Assembly (NCBI RefSeq): GCF_003112775.1
Contig: NZ_BFCH01000018.1
Location: 1-64,000, forward strand
Direction of reading: 5' to 3'
DNA length: 64,000 nucleotides
Source: Mycobacterium montefiorense
Lineage (GTDB): Bacteria > Actinomycetota > Actinomycetes > Mycobacteriales > Mycobacteriaceae
Program-made: the position numbers and the translations under genes
In this document: piece after piece, positions 7,660 through 16,502 of the stretch
How the letters are laid out: each line of letters begins with the position of its first letter
Position numbering within the stretch: position 1 is the first letter of the stretch
The notes under the pieces: model-generated
Told to the model about the DNA's origin: nothing
The model's input: only the letters and a program-made list of their open reading frames with translations
The model's database searches: none

Positions 7660-8820
7660 TCAGCGTCCCGTGCGGGCGCTGTCTTCCAGCAGATCGGCGG
7701 TGCTTGCCACGCTTTCTGTCGGCGTGGCCATCAGGGCGGCAATCGCACGTGCACGAGTGGCGTAGTCATCAGTGAGGATGCCGCCCAGCGCCGCGACCAG
7801 TGAACCCAGGGTGGTCGCCCGAAAATCCTGGCCGGAGCCGACTTTCAGCCGTTCCACGGTCGCGGCCCAGACCTGTTGATCGTCGACGCCGAGCCAGAGG
7901 ATCAACGTGGGAATGCCGGCTCGCATGCCCGCGGCCGTGGTTCCGGCGCCTCCGTGGTGGACGACCGCGCGGCACGCCGGAAAGACGGTTGCGTGATTCA
8001 CCTCGTCGACAACCTTGACGTGGTCGAAATCCGGAACGCCGGTGAAGTCGTTGGGGCCGCTGCAAATCAGCGCCCGCTCGCCCAACTGTGCGCAGGCCGC
8101 GGCGATCGCCCCGACGGTGTCGGCGGAGGTGACCCGCACGCCGCTACCGAAGCCGAAGTAGATCGGTGGTGTCCCGGCGTCGATCCAGGACATCGCCTCG
8201 GCGTCGCCATCGGCCGGCAGCTCAAGGGTCGGTGAGCCAACGCAGGGCCGCCGCAGGCCCTGCTCGGCCCACTCGGCGGCCAGGCCGGGAAAGCAGAGCC
8301 TGTCGTAGGCCTGGATCTCCAATGCGGTGTGCCCAGTGGTCTCCGGCAAGCCGAGTTCGCGGCGCTGGGCCTGCGCGGCGTCGGTCGCCAGACGCACCAG
8401 CATGTCATTGCGGGGCGCGGCGCCGTCCGGGAAGAAGTGCAACGCGGCGGACGGAATGCCTTGGTAGCGCGCAACATTGGCGGCAAGGCCCTGCTCGCTT
8501 TTACCTGTCAACACCAGGTCGGCGCCATCGGCCAGCGCCAGCAACGTCGTGCCCCACTGAACCCACGCCGCTTTCAGGTGATCCGCGAAGGCCGACATCA
8601 TCATGATCGGGTTCTGCAGCGTGGTGGGCGCGAAATCCTCGTTCTGCGGCGGGTTCGGCCCGAACGCCCCCGCGGCAAGCCCCGCCGATTCCACAAAGCC
8701 GATCATGTTGGGTGTGACCGCTAAGGACACGTCGTGACCCCGACGCAGTAGCTCCCGTCCGACGGCCGCGAAGGGCTCGACGTCGCCGCGACTGCCGTAG
8801 CCGGCGAGTGCGAATTTCAC
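7660..8820 (-). CDS. UGT-type (GT1) glycosyltransferase
   Basis: 386 residues from the GTG at 8820, which gives the classic start KFALAGYGSRGDVEPF for the mycobacterial GT1 enzymes of glycopeptidolipid type (Gtf/Rv1524-like); an AAGG lies eight bases before it. The C-terminal donor domain has VVHHGGAGTTAAGMRAGIP, the nucleotide-sugar binding signature. The likely role is sugar transfer to a lipid or lipopeptide of the cell envelope; the acceptor is unknown. It is divergent from the GAP-type gene at 8983. Confidence 0.85.
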   Translation of the reverse strand: MKFALAGYGSRGDVEPFAAVGRELLRRGHDVSLAVTPNMIGFVESAGLAAGAFGPNPPQNEDFAPTTLQNPIMMMSAFADHLKAAWVQWGTTLLALADGADLVLTGKSEQGLAANVARYQGIPSAALHFFPDGAAPRNDMLVRLATDAAQAQRRELGLPETTGHTALEIQAYDRLCFPGLAAEWAEQGLRRPCVGSPTLELPADGDAEAMSWIDAGTPPIYFGFGSGVRVTSADTVGAIAAACAQLGERALICSGPNDFTGVPDFDHVKVVDEVNHATVFPACRAVVHHGGAGTTAAGMRAGIPTLILWLGVDDQQVWAATVERLKVGSGQDFRATTLGSLVAALGGILTDDYATRARAIAALMATPTESVASTADLLEDSARTGR

Positions 8821-8982
8821 GGGCAGAACCTTGCCGGTCGGGCCGGTCGGGCGCAAGCCGGGACCGCGGCGGCCGAGGTGGTGGCGAGGTCATAGGAATC
8901 TCATATTTTCTGCCGCCGGATTCCGCGTTGCGCCGTCAGTTGGCGGCGGTCAAGGATCCGATGCAGTAACTTCGGTGCGATC

Positions 8983-9666
8983 ATGGAAGCTCTTTTGCTG
9001 GCGCTTGCCGGTCTGGCCTTCCTCGACTCGCTGAATGTCCTCAATGTGGGTGTCGTCTCAGCCGTCGTCTATGCCAGCCGACTCGATCGTCGATCGCCGG
9101 TCCCAGGCGGCTTGAGCTTTATCGCTGGTTTGTTCGCGATCACCACCACCTTCGGTGTCTGCACCGTACTCGGCCTTGGCTTCTTGACGCATTCGGTCGA
9201 CTTCAAAATCACACCGGCATTTCGCTTTTGGGGCCAGCTGCTGCTGGGCGTGGTGCTGATGTGTCTGGCCTACTTCCCGTTGACCGCGCAAACATCGGCG
9301 CCGGGATGGGCGCTGGCGGCCATGCGGCAACGCCCCTGGTTGCTCGGAATTCTTGGCGCCGCGGTCGGGATGGGGCAGGCGCCGACCTCAATTCCCTACA
9401 TCACCGGATTGGCCACACTCGCCGCGGTGCATCCGCGACCGCCGGCCTGGCCGCTGCTGATCTACGGCTATTGGACGCTGGCCCTGACGCCGTCGGTGCT
9501 GATCCTTTTTCTGGCCACTCGAAAGACGAAGCGAGCGGTCCGGATGCAGCGCGGGATCGTGCGCGGAATGACTCGCTACGGACCCATTTCGGTGCGAATA
9601 TTGTTTTTGGTCGTCGGGGTTGGACTAGTAGCGGACGCCCTGCTATTTCGCAGCGTCCTGTGGTGA
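8983..9666 (+). CDS. GAP/Sap-type membrane protein (glycolipid export helper)
   Basis: 227 residues with six membrane segments and the LDSLNVLNVG opening typical of the GAP family (PF11139-like). M. smegmatis Gap is needed to bring glycopeptidolipids to the surface. Its position between two glycosyltransferases supports a role in export of a glycosylated lipid. No ribosome site is obvious before the ATG. Confidence 0.75.
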   Translation: MEALLLALAGLAFLDSLNVLNVGVVSAVVYASRLDRRSPVPGGLSFIAGLFAITTTFGVCTVLGLGFLTHSVDFKITPAFRFWGQLLLGVVLMCLAYFPLTAQTSAPGWALAAMRQRPWLLGILGAAVGMGQAPTSIPYITGLATLAAVHPRPPAWPLLIYGYWTLALTPSVLILFLATRKTKRAVRMQRGIVRGMTRYGPISVRILFLVVGVGLVADALLFRSVLW

Positions 9667-9736
9667 AGCTAGCTTGAGCGCCGACAACTCGGGTGGATGA
9701 CGCTGGGATTGAGGTACGCCGGGTGAGACGCAGTTG

Positions 9737-10834
9737 ATGGCAGCACCGCGTCACCCGATCCGCGTGCTCACGATCGGTAACGCTCCGGCCGGGCCCAACA
9801 GCCGCGGCGGTATGGCGACGGTGATGCGGCTGCTGATCGAGGACACCGACTCGCGGTTCCGTCTTCGCCTGGTGCCTACCTATGTCGACGCCTCCGTAGC
9901 GGCGCGGCTATGGACCGGTATAACGGGCATGCTCAAGGCGTCCCTGCGGCTGCTCTTCGGCTCGGTCGACGTGCTGCATGCGCACTATTCGTTGCGCGGC
10001 AGCGTCGTCCGCAAGTCGGTGCCGTTATTCGTCGCGCGGGTGCGCGGCGTCCCGACAATTGTTGATTGCCACAGCTCACACTTTTTCACCTGGCTCGATG
10101 GTCTCTCGCCGCTGCAGCGACGTGCGGTCTACGCCGCGTTGCGTGCCGACTATTCCGTGGTGCTCGGTCAATCCCATCTGCAGAAGTCGTGTGTGCGTCT
10201 CGGGTTCGACGAAACCAACACACGAGTGCTGTACAACCCCGTGGTCCTGCCCGCCGTCGAGCCGTCGCCGCGCACCGTTGGGCCATTGCGGGTGGTGTCG
10301 CTGGGCAGATTGGGCGCCAACAAGGGAAGCTATGACCTGGTTCGCGCAATTGGTCTGCTGCCCAACGATATTCGAGCCGACCTGCGGGTCACGCTGGCCG
10401 GCGACGGTGAGGTGGAGCGGGTTCGCGCGTTTGTCCGTGCCAACTCGCTGGACGACGTCATCGATGTCGTCGGCTGGGTCGACCCGCAACGCCGCGACGA
10501 GCTGTTGGCCGAATCGGCGATCTTCGTATTGCCCAGCTACAGCGAGGGTCTTCCGATGGCGGTGCTGGAGGCGATGGCCAACGGCGTGGTCCCGGTGACC
10601 ACCGCGGTCGGTGCAATCGCGGAAGTGGTGACCGACGGGGTGAGCGGTGTGCTGGTCACGCCCGGCGATCCCGTCCAGCTGGCGGCGGCGCTGCAATCGC
10701 TCATCACCGATGGCGATCTGCGAAATCGGCTCGCCGCCGCGGCCTACGCACGTGCCCGCGAGCTCGACATCGACCGCTGGCGGGAGGCGCTGCACGATCT
10801 GTGGCTCGCTGCCGCGTCCCGCGGCTCGCGCTAG
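9737..10834 (+). CDS. GT4-family glycosyltransferase
   Basis: 365 residues. The GT-B fold is shown by an N-terminal glycine-rich segment (GNAPAGPNSRGGMATVM), DVLHAHYS, the central RVVSLGRLGANKGSYDLVRA and the C-terminal donor site SYSEGLPMAVLEAMANG, which holds the two glutamates of the EX7E motif. It should transfer a sugar from a nucleotide donor to a glycan or lipid. The stop codon overlaps the end of the convergent deacetylase gene by 4 bp. Start taken at the ATG; a TTG lies just before it. Confidence 0.85.
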   Translation: MAAPRHPIRVLTIGNAPAGPNSRGGMATVMRLLIEDTDSRFRLRLVPTYVDASVAARLWTGITGMLKASLRLLFGSVDVLHAHYSLRGSVVRKSVPLFVARVRGVPTIVDCHSSHFFTWLDGLSPLQRRAVYAALRADYSVVLGQSHLQKSCVRLGFDETNTRVLYNPVVLPAVEPSPRTVGPLRVVSLGRLGANKGSYDLVRAIGLLPNDIRADLRVTLAGDGEVERVRAFVRANSLDDVIDVVGWVDPQRRDELLAESAIFVLPSYSEGLPMAVLEAMANGVVPVTTAVGAIAEVVTDGVSGVLVTPGDPVQLAAALQSLITDGDLRNRLAAAAYARARELDIDRWREALHDLWLAAASRGSR

Positions 10835-11862
10835 CGGCGGGGCAGCCCGCCCGAGACCAGGAGCCGGAAGTAGTCGAAAGACGAATTACTGCCCAGCGCC
10901 AGCCGCGGCAACGCCATCGGGTCGCTGTGACGGTCGGCGAATCCCGGCGTGGTCGATAACGCCCAGCGCACGCCGCGCTCGCGCAGCACGTTTTGGGTGC
11001 GGCCGTCGAAATCCTGCGGCCGACCATTAGGGTAAGCGAAAATTGTTGGTGTGCAGCCAGTCTCACGCTCTAGCGTGATGCAGGAATCCGTGATCTCCTG
11101 TTCGACCTTGTCGTCGCCGCAGCGCGCAAGAATGGGGTGGGTCACCGAATGCGGGTGCAGCGTGACCAGGCCGTCGGCGACCATCTCCCGGGCTTCATCC
11201 CAGGAGAGCATCCGGAACGGACCACCGTCGCCGTCGCGGTGGCCCAGCGCATCCAGAATCTTGTCCAGCACCGCGATCCGTTGCGCGTCGGGCAGGTCTT
11301 TGCATCGCTGCACCGCGGCCGCATAGACCTTGCCGCGGTTGGCATTCCCGACAAGCGATCTGGTGCCCAGGCTTAGTGCAGCCAGATCAGCCTCGGTCGC
11401 TTTGGTGCGGGCGATCGCCAGCCAAAGCCGGTCGGGCCATAGGGTTTCGTCGCTGTCCATCGGGCCCGTCGCCAGGAACACCGCGGCGGGCAGTCCCAGC
11501 TCGCGCAACACCGGGGCCGCGTGGGTGGCGAGGTTGCGGGTGCCGTCGTCGAAAGTGATGGCCATCGCCCGTGGCGGTAACGTCCCCGCGGCAAGGCGCT
11601 CGAGGGCGTCGGCGAGTGGAAGGACGTTGAAGTGCTTACGGATGTATTCGAGTCGGCGGCGATACGTCGCCGAGTCGAGTACATGCCAGCACGCCGGCGA
11701 CAACGGTTCGTCCTCGACGCCATGGAACATCACGATCGCGAGCCGATCGCGGTGTCGCCGCCGGGTCAACGCCGGGACGCCGGCGGCGCAAAGCAGCCCG
11801 GCCGCGAGGCTTTTGACGGTCTCCCGTGTCGCGGGTGGGGCGAGATCTGTCAGTCGTGCCAT
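10831..11862 (-). CDS. Polysaccharide deacetylase (NodB domain)
   Basis: About 343 residues. NodB motifs are visible: AITFDDG (catalytic aspartates), LHPHSVTHP (metal-binding histidines, H-S-x-x-H) and IFAYPNGRP. The enzyme should remove N- or O-acetyl groups from a polysaccharide. The ATG at 11862 and a GTG at 11883 are both possible starts. It belongs to the glycan-related set from 7660 to 12962 and converges on the GT4 gene. Confidence 0.85.
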   Translation of the reverse strand: MARLTDLAPPATRETVKSLAAGLLCAAGVPALTRRRHRDRLAIVMFHGVEDEPLSPACWHVLDSATYRRRLEYIRKHFNVLPLADALERLAAGTLPPRAMAITFDDGTRNLATHAAPVLRELGLPAAVFLATGPMDSDETLWPDRLWLAIARTKATEADLAALSLGTRSLVGNANRGKVYAAAVQRCKDLPDAQRIAVLDKILDALGHRDGDGGPFRMLSWDEAREMVADGLVTLHPHSVTHPILARCGDDKVEQEITDSCITLERETGCTPTIFAYPNGRPQDFDGRTQNVLRERGVRWALSTTPGFADRHSDPMALPRLALGSNSSFDYFRLLVSGGLPRR

Positions 11863-11978
11863 CAAGTGCGGAACTCTAGCCACCCTCGCCGATCCGGCTC
11901 CGGCAGCTCGCGTTGCTACATCCAGTCGCGACAGCAGCCGTTCGCCTGCAGTTCATTCAAAAGTTCGGGTGTGATCCT

Positions 11979-12323
11979 ATGCTCACATCCATGAAAACAG
12001 CACTAGCGGCATCACTGATCGCCCTACCCGCCCTGCTGTGTTCCGTGCCAGCAGTCGCCAACGCCGACCCGGAGAATACGCCCGACTACATCTCCTATCT
12101 CGACCAGAACAACATCAAGTACAACAGCCACGAAACGATCGTTCACGTGGGAACCACTCTGTGCAACGAGCTGCGCAACGACATCCTCCCGCCCGATCAG
12201 GCGTTAGCGCGGATCCAGAACATGGGGTACAGCAAGCAGCAGACGAAGGTGATCGCCTTCGCCGCGGTCGAGGCGTTCTGCCCGGACATGGACGTGGACG
12301 CCCAGAAGGCGCCCAAGTCGTAA
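11979..12323 (+). CDS. DUF732 small secreted protein, third copy in the window
   Basis: 114 residues. Signal peptide (ALAASLIALPALLCSVPAVANA), then a DUF732-type domain: YISYLDQNNIKYNSHETI, LCNELR and EAFCPDM hold the two cysteines. It is more distant from the two copies at 3-5 kb. A second ATG at 11991 is also possible. It is divergent from the deacetylase gene (116 bp between the chosen starts). Confidence 0.8.
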   Translation: MLTSMKTALAASLIALPALLCSVPAVANADPENTPDYISYLDQNNIKYNSHETIVHVGTTLCNELRNDILPPDQALARIQNMGYSKQQTKVIAFAAVEAFCPDMDVDAQKAPKS

Positions 12324-12455
12324 ACGCGCCGCAAGGCCGTTATGGGTATTTCGGGTCGCCACCCATCGTTTTCGTGACCGTGATGTTATTTGCGCCGAAG
12401 TTTGCTGAGGCGCCGGGCCAGCAGATGGTCCGCGAAGAATTGGCCGACTGATCAC

Positions 12456-12962
12456 ATGGCCGAAACCCGGTCATGGCACGGTGGCCGCGTGCCAGCCGAA
12501 TCGCGGGTTAGCCCATCACGCGCGGTCGACCGATTCCACAAGTCTTGTGCGGCGGTCGTCGGTCGGCTCCCGTTCGGGCTCGGTTCGGTCATTGCGCCGA
12601 CGTTCCTCGGCTTCTGCGTGATCAACGGCTTTACCTTCAGCGCCGACCTCGCGCTGCTCACCTTGCTGCGCAGCGGGCTCGGCCTCGCGGTGCCGATCGC
12701 CGTCACGGTCGCCTACGCATGTGCCTTCGCGCTCAGTTACGTGCTCAACCGCACCTTCAACTTTGCGTCCCATGGCGCGGTCGGCCCACAGGTCGCGGTC
12801 TACGTCGTGGTGGTCGTCGTCAACTACCTGGCTTTCATCCTTGGGGTGACGAGCGTGTTATCGGCCATCGGCGTGCAATATCAGCTGTCGCGAATCGTGG
12901 CGGGCATGTGCGAAGCGGTGTACATGTACAGCGCGATGAGATGGGTCGTCTTCCGTCGCTGA
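12456..12962 (+). CDS. GtrA-family membrane protein
   Basis: 168 residues with four membrane segments. The family signature is SYVLNRTFNFAS between helices two and three, and the end YSAMRWVVFRR is typical. GtrA-like proteins are thought to flip or help transfer polyprenyl-linked sugars. This fits with the glycosyltransferases and deacetylase just upstream. The ATG at 12456 is chosen because the longer upstream extension is not family-like. Confidence 0.8.
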   Translation: MAETRSWHGGRVPAESRVSPSRAVDRFHKSCAAVVGRLPFGLGSVIAPTFLGFCVINGFTFSADLALLTLLRSGLGLAVPIAVTVAYACAFALSYVLNRTFNFASHGAVGPQVAVYVVVVVVNYLAFILGVTSVLSAIGVQYQLSRIVAGMCEAVYMYSAMRWVVFRR

Positions 12963-13027
12963 CCCGCGGCGCACAGCGTGCATTCGCTGCCTAGTGTGGA
13001 AGTGACTCAGTGCGAAGGAGGCATCCG

Positions 13028-13381
13028 TTGAGCGGGCACGAAGTAAAGATGATCATTCTGTCGACCGACGACTTGGACGAATCGATCCGGTTCTACAGCG
13101 AGACCCTGGGCATGGCACTGAAGTTCCGCGATGGCGCCCACTTCGGGGCACTCGATGGTGGGCCGGTCACTCTCGCACTTGCGACGGACGTCGACCATCC
13201 CATACCCGGTCAGGTTGTCGTCGGTATCAAGACCGCTGATGTCGATGCCGCGGCGAAGGCGGTCCAGGCCAGCGGTGGCGGCATCGTGAAGGGCCCGTAC
13301 GACGACGCCCACGAACGCCGTGCCGTGGTGTACGACAACAAAGGCAATGGGTTGGTGTTCTACAAGCCGCTGGCCCGCTGA
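13028..13381 (+). CDS. VOC-family (glyoxalase/bleomycin resistance) protein
   Basis: 117 residues with the two beta-alpha-beta-beta-beta modules of the VOC fold: LSTDDLDESIRFYSETLGM and later VVYDNKGNGLVFYKPL. The substrate cannot be predicted. The start is TTG at 13028 because a strong GAAGGAGG ribosome site lies six to seven bases upstream; the GTG at 13010 lacks one. Stands between the glycan genes and the first phoU. Confidence 0.75.
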   Translation: MSGHEVKMIILSTDDLDESIRFYSETLGMALKFRDGAHFGALDGGPVTLALATDVDHPIPGQVVVGIKTADVDAAAKAVQASGGGIVKGPYDDAHERRAVVYDNKGNGLVFYKPLAR

Positions 13382-13391
13382 AGGACGCGCA

Positions 13392-14066
13392 TCACGCGGT
13401 GGGGCGCTGCTCGACTTGTTGTTGGGCGAGGTGAGAGCCGTTGGCTTGGAAGATAACTCGTTGACCCACCGTGACGGCGTGGTCCGCGAAGCGCTCGTAA
13501 TAGCGGCTCAGGAGAGTGACATCGACCGCGGCGGCGACGGTGTGAGACCACTGCCGATCCATCAGGGTCGTGAAGACAAGCCGGTGTAGCTCGTCCATCG
13601 CGTCGTCGTCGGCGGCGAGTTTGGCAGCGTGATCAGGATTTCCGGAAAGCACGACATTCGTCGCGTTCCGGCTGAGATCCACAGCGATGCGGCCCATTTC
13701 GGCGAAGCAAGACTTGATGTCATCGGGGATCGCGGTGCCGGGGTGGCGGCGGCGGGCAGTGTCGGCGACATAGTGGGCCAGCGCGGCCATCCGGTAGACG
13801 TCGGCGACGTTTTGCAGGCTGGCCAGAATTGCCCGCAAGTCCGTGGCGACCGGCGATTGCAGCGCCAGCAGTGTGTAAGCGTCGTTTTCGGCCTGCGTGG
13901 CCCGGGCCATCAATTCTGGATGGGCGCTGATCACGGCTTCGGCCAAGACGATGTCGGCGCTCAGCAGGGCTTCGGTGGCCTGCGCCATCGCGGTGCTGCT
14001 CAGATCGCACATGTCAGCAATGCTCTGGCTCAGCGCGTCGAGCTGGTTATGGAACGCGGTCCGCAT
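13392..14066 (-). CDS. phoU: PhoU/PhoY phosphate-signalling protein, copy 1
   Basis: 224 residues made of two similar three-helix PhoU units, each with the E/D-x-x-x-D metal-binding pattern (ADVYRMAALAHYVADTAR; YYERFADHAVTVGQR). PhoU proteins couple phosphate uptake to the SenX3/PhoR-type kinase; in mycobacteria PhoY1 and PhoY2 also affect persistence. No pst or senX3-regX3 gene is in the window. It lies 5 bp after a DUF3349 gene on the same strand, probably one operon. A second PhoU gene is 1.7 kb away. Confidence 0.88.
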   Translation of the reverse strand: MRTAFHNQLDALSQSIADMCDLSSTAMAQATEALLSADIVLAEAVISAHPELMARATQAENDAYTLLALQSPVATDLRAILASLQNVADVYRMAALAHYVADTARRRHPGTAIPDDIKSCFAEMGRIAVDLSRNATNVVLSGNPDHAAKLAADDDAMDELHRLVFTTLMDRQWSHTVAAAVDVTLLSRYYERFADHAVTVGQRVIFQANGSHLAQQQVEQRPTA

Positions 14067-14071
14067 CTGGT

Positions 14072-14374
14072 TTAACTCTTACGTTCCGGCGGCCAGCCGA
14101 TGGCTTCCAAGCGACGCTGCACCCGATCGAGCTCGTCGGCCGAGGGTGGCTCGTTGGTGATCCGTGTGATGGCTGAGCCGATTTCAGCCGTGTCGATTTT
14201 CAACTCGTCGCGGGCTGCCAGATGTGCAGCGACCGCTGCCACGTCGTCGTCGGTGAGCCGACGGCGAAGCACGGCCAGCAGCGCGAAGGAGTCCGCCGCG
14301 GGGACCCCCTGCGGGTAGCCGGCCCGGACGAACTCCACCATCTTCATCACCACGTCGGCGAGATTCACACTCAT
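14072..14374 (-). CDS. DUF3349 protein, copy 1
   Basis: 100 residues, all helical, with the DUF3349 core VRAGYPQGVP..FALLAVLRRR and the end DELDRVQRRLEAIGWP. M. tuberculosis Rv0543c is of this family; the function is unknown. The ATG at 14374 gives the family length. It is followed by phoU on the same strand after 5 bp. A paralogue is at 16503, next to the second phoU. A perfect palindrome lies about 30 bp upstream. Confidence 0.8.
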   Translation of the reverse strand: MSVNLADVVMKMVEFVRAGYPQGVPAADSFALLAVLRRRLTDDDVAAVAAHLAARDELKIDTAEIGSAITRITNEPPSADELDRVQRRLEAIGWPPERKS

Positions 14375-14404
14375 GGATGGCGGATGCCACGAATCGGTCC
14401 GGTT

Positions 14405-14418
14405 AAACGTGAACGTTT
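14405..14418. promoter_or_regulatory. Palindrome upstream of DUF3349-phoU operon
   Basis: AAACGTGAACGTTT is an inverted repeat (AAACGT arms, 2 bp centre) 31-44 bp before the DUF3349 start. It is a good candidate for a repressor or activator site for the operon. No regulator is assigned. Confidence 0.4.
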
Positions 14419-14560
14419 GCCCACACGACGGTTGACCAGAGGGGCCGTGACCTGCGTTGTCGCGAGGCGTCTGCGGTACGAGTCGCAGATCTCGGCAAGA
14501 AGTCACGAAAACGGCACGCGAATCGGAGGCTGAAGCTAGCATCGTTTAATGGCCGACGAG

Positions 14561-14602
14561 GCGGCCACCGGGAGGATCCTCGGTGGCCGCTTCACTTAAT
14601 TT
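14561..14602 (+). terminator. Orphan intrinsic terminator-like hairpin
   Basis: GCGGCCACCG at 14561 pairs perfectly with CGGTGGCCGC at 14581; the ten-base loop is itself mostly self-complementary. The tract TTAATTTTT follows on the plus strand, as in a classical intrinsic terminator, which is uncommon in mycobacteria. No plus-strand gene ends just upstream, so the transcript it would end is not identified. Confidence 0.45.
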
Positions 14603-15112
14603 TTCCGGCCGACAGCCCTCGCCCCTGCCAAGCGCAAGGCTTTGTGCCGTGCCTGCGCGCACGGCTTCACGTCCCCGAATTTGCTTGCATCCCAAGGTAA
14701 TTGCGGTGAGCCGTAGCGGTTCTGTGGCGTCCCGGTGAAGGTGGGGCGGCGAGCGCTCGACGCCCGCCGGCGCCGGTGCGGGAACACCGGGGCGCAGGGA
14801 GATCCTCAGGGTCGGCGCAAGCTGGCTCAACCGAAACGCTGATGGCCGCTGCGGCGCGAGTGCGGTGAAAGGCACCCAGCCTGATAGCACACGCCTTGGC
14901 GCTGGGTACCGAGAAATTGGCCAGATCATTGAGAATTCTGATCCTGCCGCCGACATGCGGCCAATTGATCTTGATGTCTAAACAATCGATCTTGATGACT
15001 TGGAATTCGAACTTGACGCCGCCGATAATTTGTAGAAGTTTTATGGTTTAGTTCCGCTCAGTTGGTGGTATTCGCGACGCATTCAAATCAGGCTTTCGGG
15101 TGGGAGGTCAGA
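14603..15112. other. Gene-poor stretch
   Basis: No convincing gene. A minus-strand open frame (14546-14956) lacks family motifs, has no ribosome site and crosses the hairpin at 14561. The last 120 bp (about 14990-15110) are noticeably richer in A and T than the surroundings and may hold the promoter of the small gene at 15113. Confidence 0.5.
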
Positions 15113-15286
15113 ATGGAGACGGTCGGAGCTCTGTTTATTGCTTCGGTTGGCGCGTTCCTGCTAACTATCGGTATCGGAAGTTCTGATTGCGTCAGCCAAT
15201 GCTTCGGCAACGGCGCGGGCATGCAGTGCACCTCCTGCGACTCGCCCAAGGATGGCGAGAGCCGCATGGCCACCTTGTTTGAGTAG
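15113..15286 (+). CDS. Small Cys-rich membrane peptide
   Basis: 57 residues. A GGGAGG ribosome site lies five bases before the ATG. Residues 5-22 form one membrane helix (GALFIASVGAFLLTIGIG), followed by a short outer segment with four cysteines (SDCVSQCF..MQCTSCDSP). I do not recognise the family. The helix followed by paired cysteines suggests a single-pass protein that binds metal or forms disulphides. Alone in a gene-poor interval between two phoU modules, with base composition unlike its neighbours. Confidence 0.45.
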   Translation: METVGALFIASVGAFLLTIGIGSSDCVSQCFGNGAGMQCTSCDSPKDGESRMATLFE

Positions 15287-15741
15287 ATAATCACTGCTCA
15301 GAGCGATTTCATCTGGATTGGTCCGCTGCTGCCAGGCGATCGGCGCGGACCGGGAAGTGGTACCCGTAGGGTTCTCGCCCACCCGCCCTCCGTGGTGGCG
15401 GCTGCATTCAAGATCATCCAGCAAACAATGGCCGCCGACTGTTGAGCTGACTCTTTGGGCGACCAATAAATACTTGATAAAGCCTCGAGTCTGTTATTTG
15501 GGCGAGATCCGTACCAGTGAATTCCCATCGGTCATGAAATAATCTTTGAGTCCGTTCAATTTCAGAAATCCATACCCGTAACTGATGTGTAGGTGCGCAA
15601 TCGCTGCAGGAAAAGTCTGGAAGTCTGTGAAATCCACAGAATTCATACCTGCGGGCTCGGGTGCCGCGGAGAGTTACAACTTTCGGAATGTACTCCGCGT
15701 GGTCGATGGCTGGTGTTCTGCCTGCGCGCGCCGGAATTGCG
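15287..15741. other. Gene-poor stretch between the small peptide gene and phoU copy 2
   Basis: Overlapping short open frames on both strands, none with a ribosome site, family motif or mycobacterial codon bias. Composition is lower in GC than the flanks. It may be decayed DNA from an insertion; no terminal repeats or transposase remnants were recognised. Confidence 0.5.
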
Positions 15742-16386
15742 TCAGTTGCTGGGACCGCCGGTGGCTTGGAAGATGACCCGGCGGCCGATTTCTACGGCGT
15801 GGTCGGTGAACCGCTCGAAGTACCGGCCCAGCAGCGTCACGTCTACGGCGGCTGCCACGCCGTGCTGCCAGTCCCGGTCCATCAGCACCGTAAACAAGTG
15901 CCGGTGCAGCTCGTCCATGGCGTCATCTTCGTCGGCCAGTCTGGCCGCTTGTTCGGGATCACCGGACAACACAACATCTTTGACGTCACCGCCGATACTG
16001 ACGGCGATGCGGCCCATTTCAGCGAAGTAGCCTTTGACGTCGTCAGGGATGGCGTGTGCGGGGTGCCGCCGACGGGCGGTTTTCGCGACATGGAGCGCCA
16101 GGGCACCCATCCGGTCGACGTCGGCGACATTCTGCAAGCTGCTGAAGACCGCGCGCAGATCCGTGGCTACGGGAGCTTGCAGCGCCAGCAGGTTGAAGGC
16201 GTCGCTCTCGGCCTGGGCGGCGTAGGCGAGAAAATCCTCGTGTTCGCTGATCACGGTTTCGGCCACGCCGATGTCGGCTTCAAGGAGGGCCTGGGTCGCC
16301 CGTTGCATCGCGGTGCCCGAGATGCCACACATGTCGCCGATGCCGTGCTTCAGCGCATCGAGCTGCTGGTGATAGGCCGTCCGCAT
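15742..16386 (-). CDS. phoU: PhoU/PhoY phosphate-signalling protein, copy 2
   Basis: 214 residues with the same two PhoU units as copy 1 ([19 protein letters not shown] at the N-terminus, [19 protein letters not shown] at the end). The two copies can be aligned along their whole length. Unlike copy 1, the partner DUF3349 gene is on the opposite strand, starting 116 bp away, so the two are divergent and could share control. Confidence 0.88.
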   Translation of the reverse strand: MRTAYHQQLDALKHGIGDMCGISGTAMQRATQALLEADIGVAETVISEHEDFLAYAAQAESDAFNLLALQAPVATDLRAVFSSLQNVADVDRMGALALHVAKTARRRHPAHAIPDDVKGYFAEMGRIAVSIGGDVKDVVLSGDPEQAARLADEDDAMDELHRHLFTVLMDRDWQHGVAAAVDVTLLGRYFERFTDHAVEIGRRVIFQATGGPSN

Positions 16387-16469
16387 CGGTCAACGTTAGT
16401 CCGCCAGCCGGCGACGCCGCTGATTCGACACCATGGACACAGTTGGTCACCCGAGCTGTAGTTTGAGGG

Positions 16470-16475
16470 TCTAAT
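16470..16475 (+). promoter_or_regulatory. Candidate -10 element for DUF3349 copy 2
   Basis: TCTAAT matches the mycobacterial -10 consensus at five of six positions and lies 27 bp before the ATG at 16503. No good -35 is seen at the usual distance. Confidence 0.3.
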
Positions 16476-16502
16476 CGGGCCTACAACTGCATTGGGGACG
16501 TA

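Noticed and set aside
14546..14956. 136-codon minus-strand frame
   Set aside because: No motifs or ribosome site, and it runs through the hairpin at 14561.
15287..15741. Insertion sequence remnant
   Set aside because: No terminal inverted repeats, target duplication or transposase motif could be recognised.
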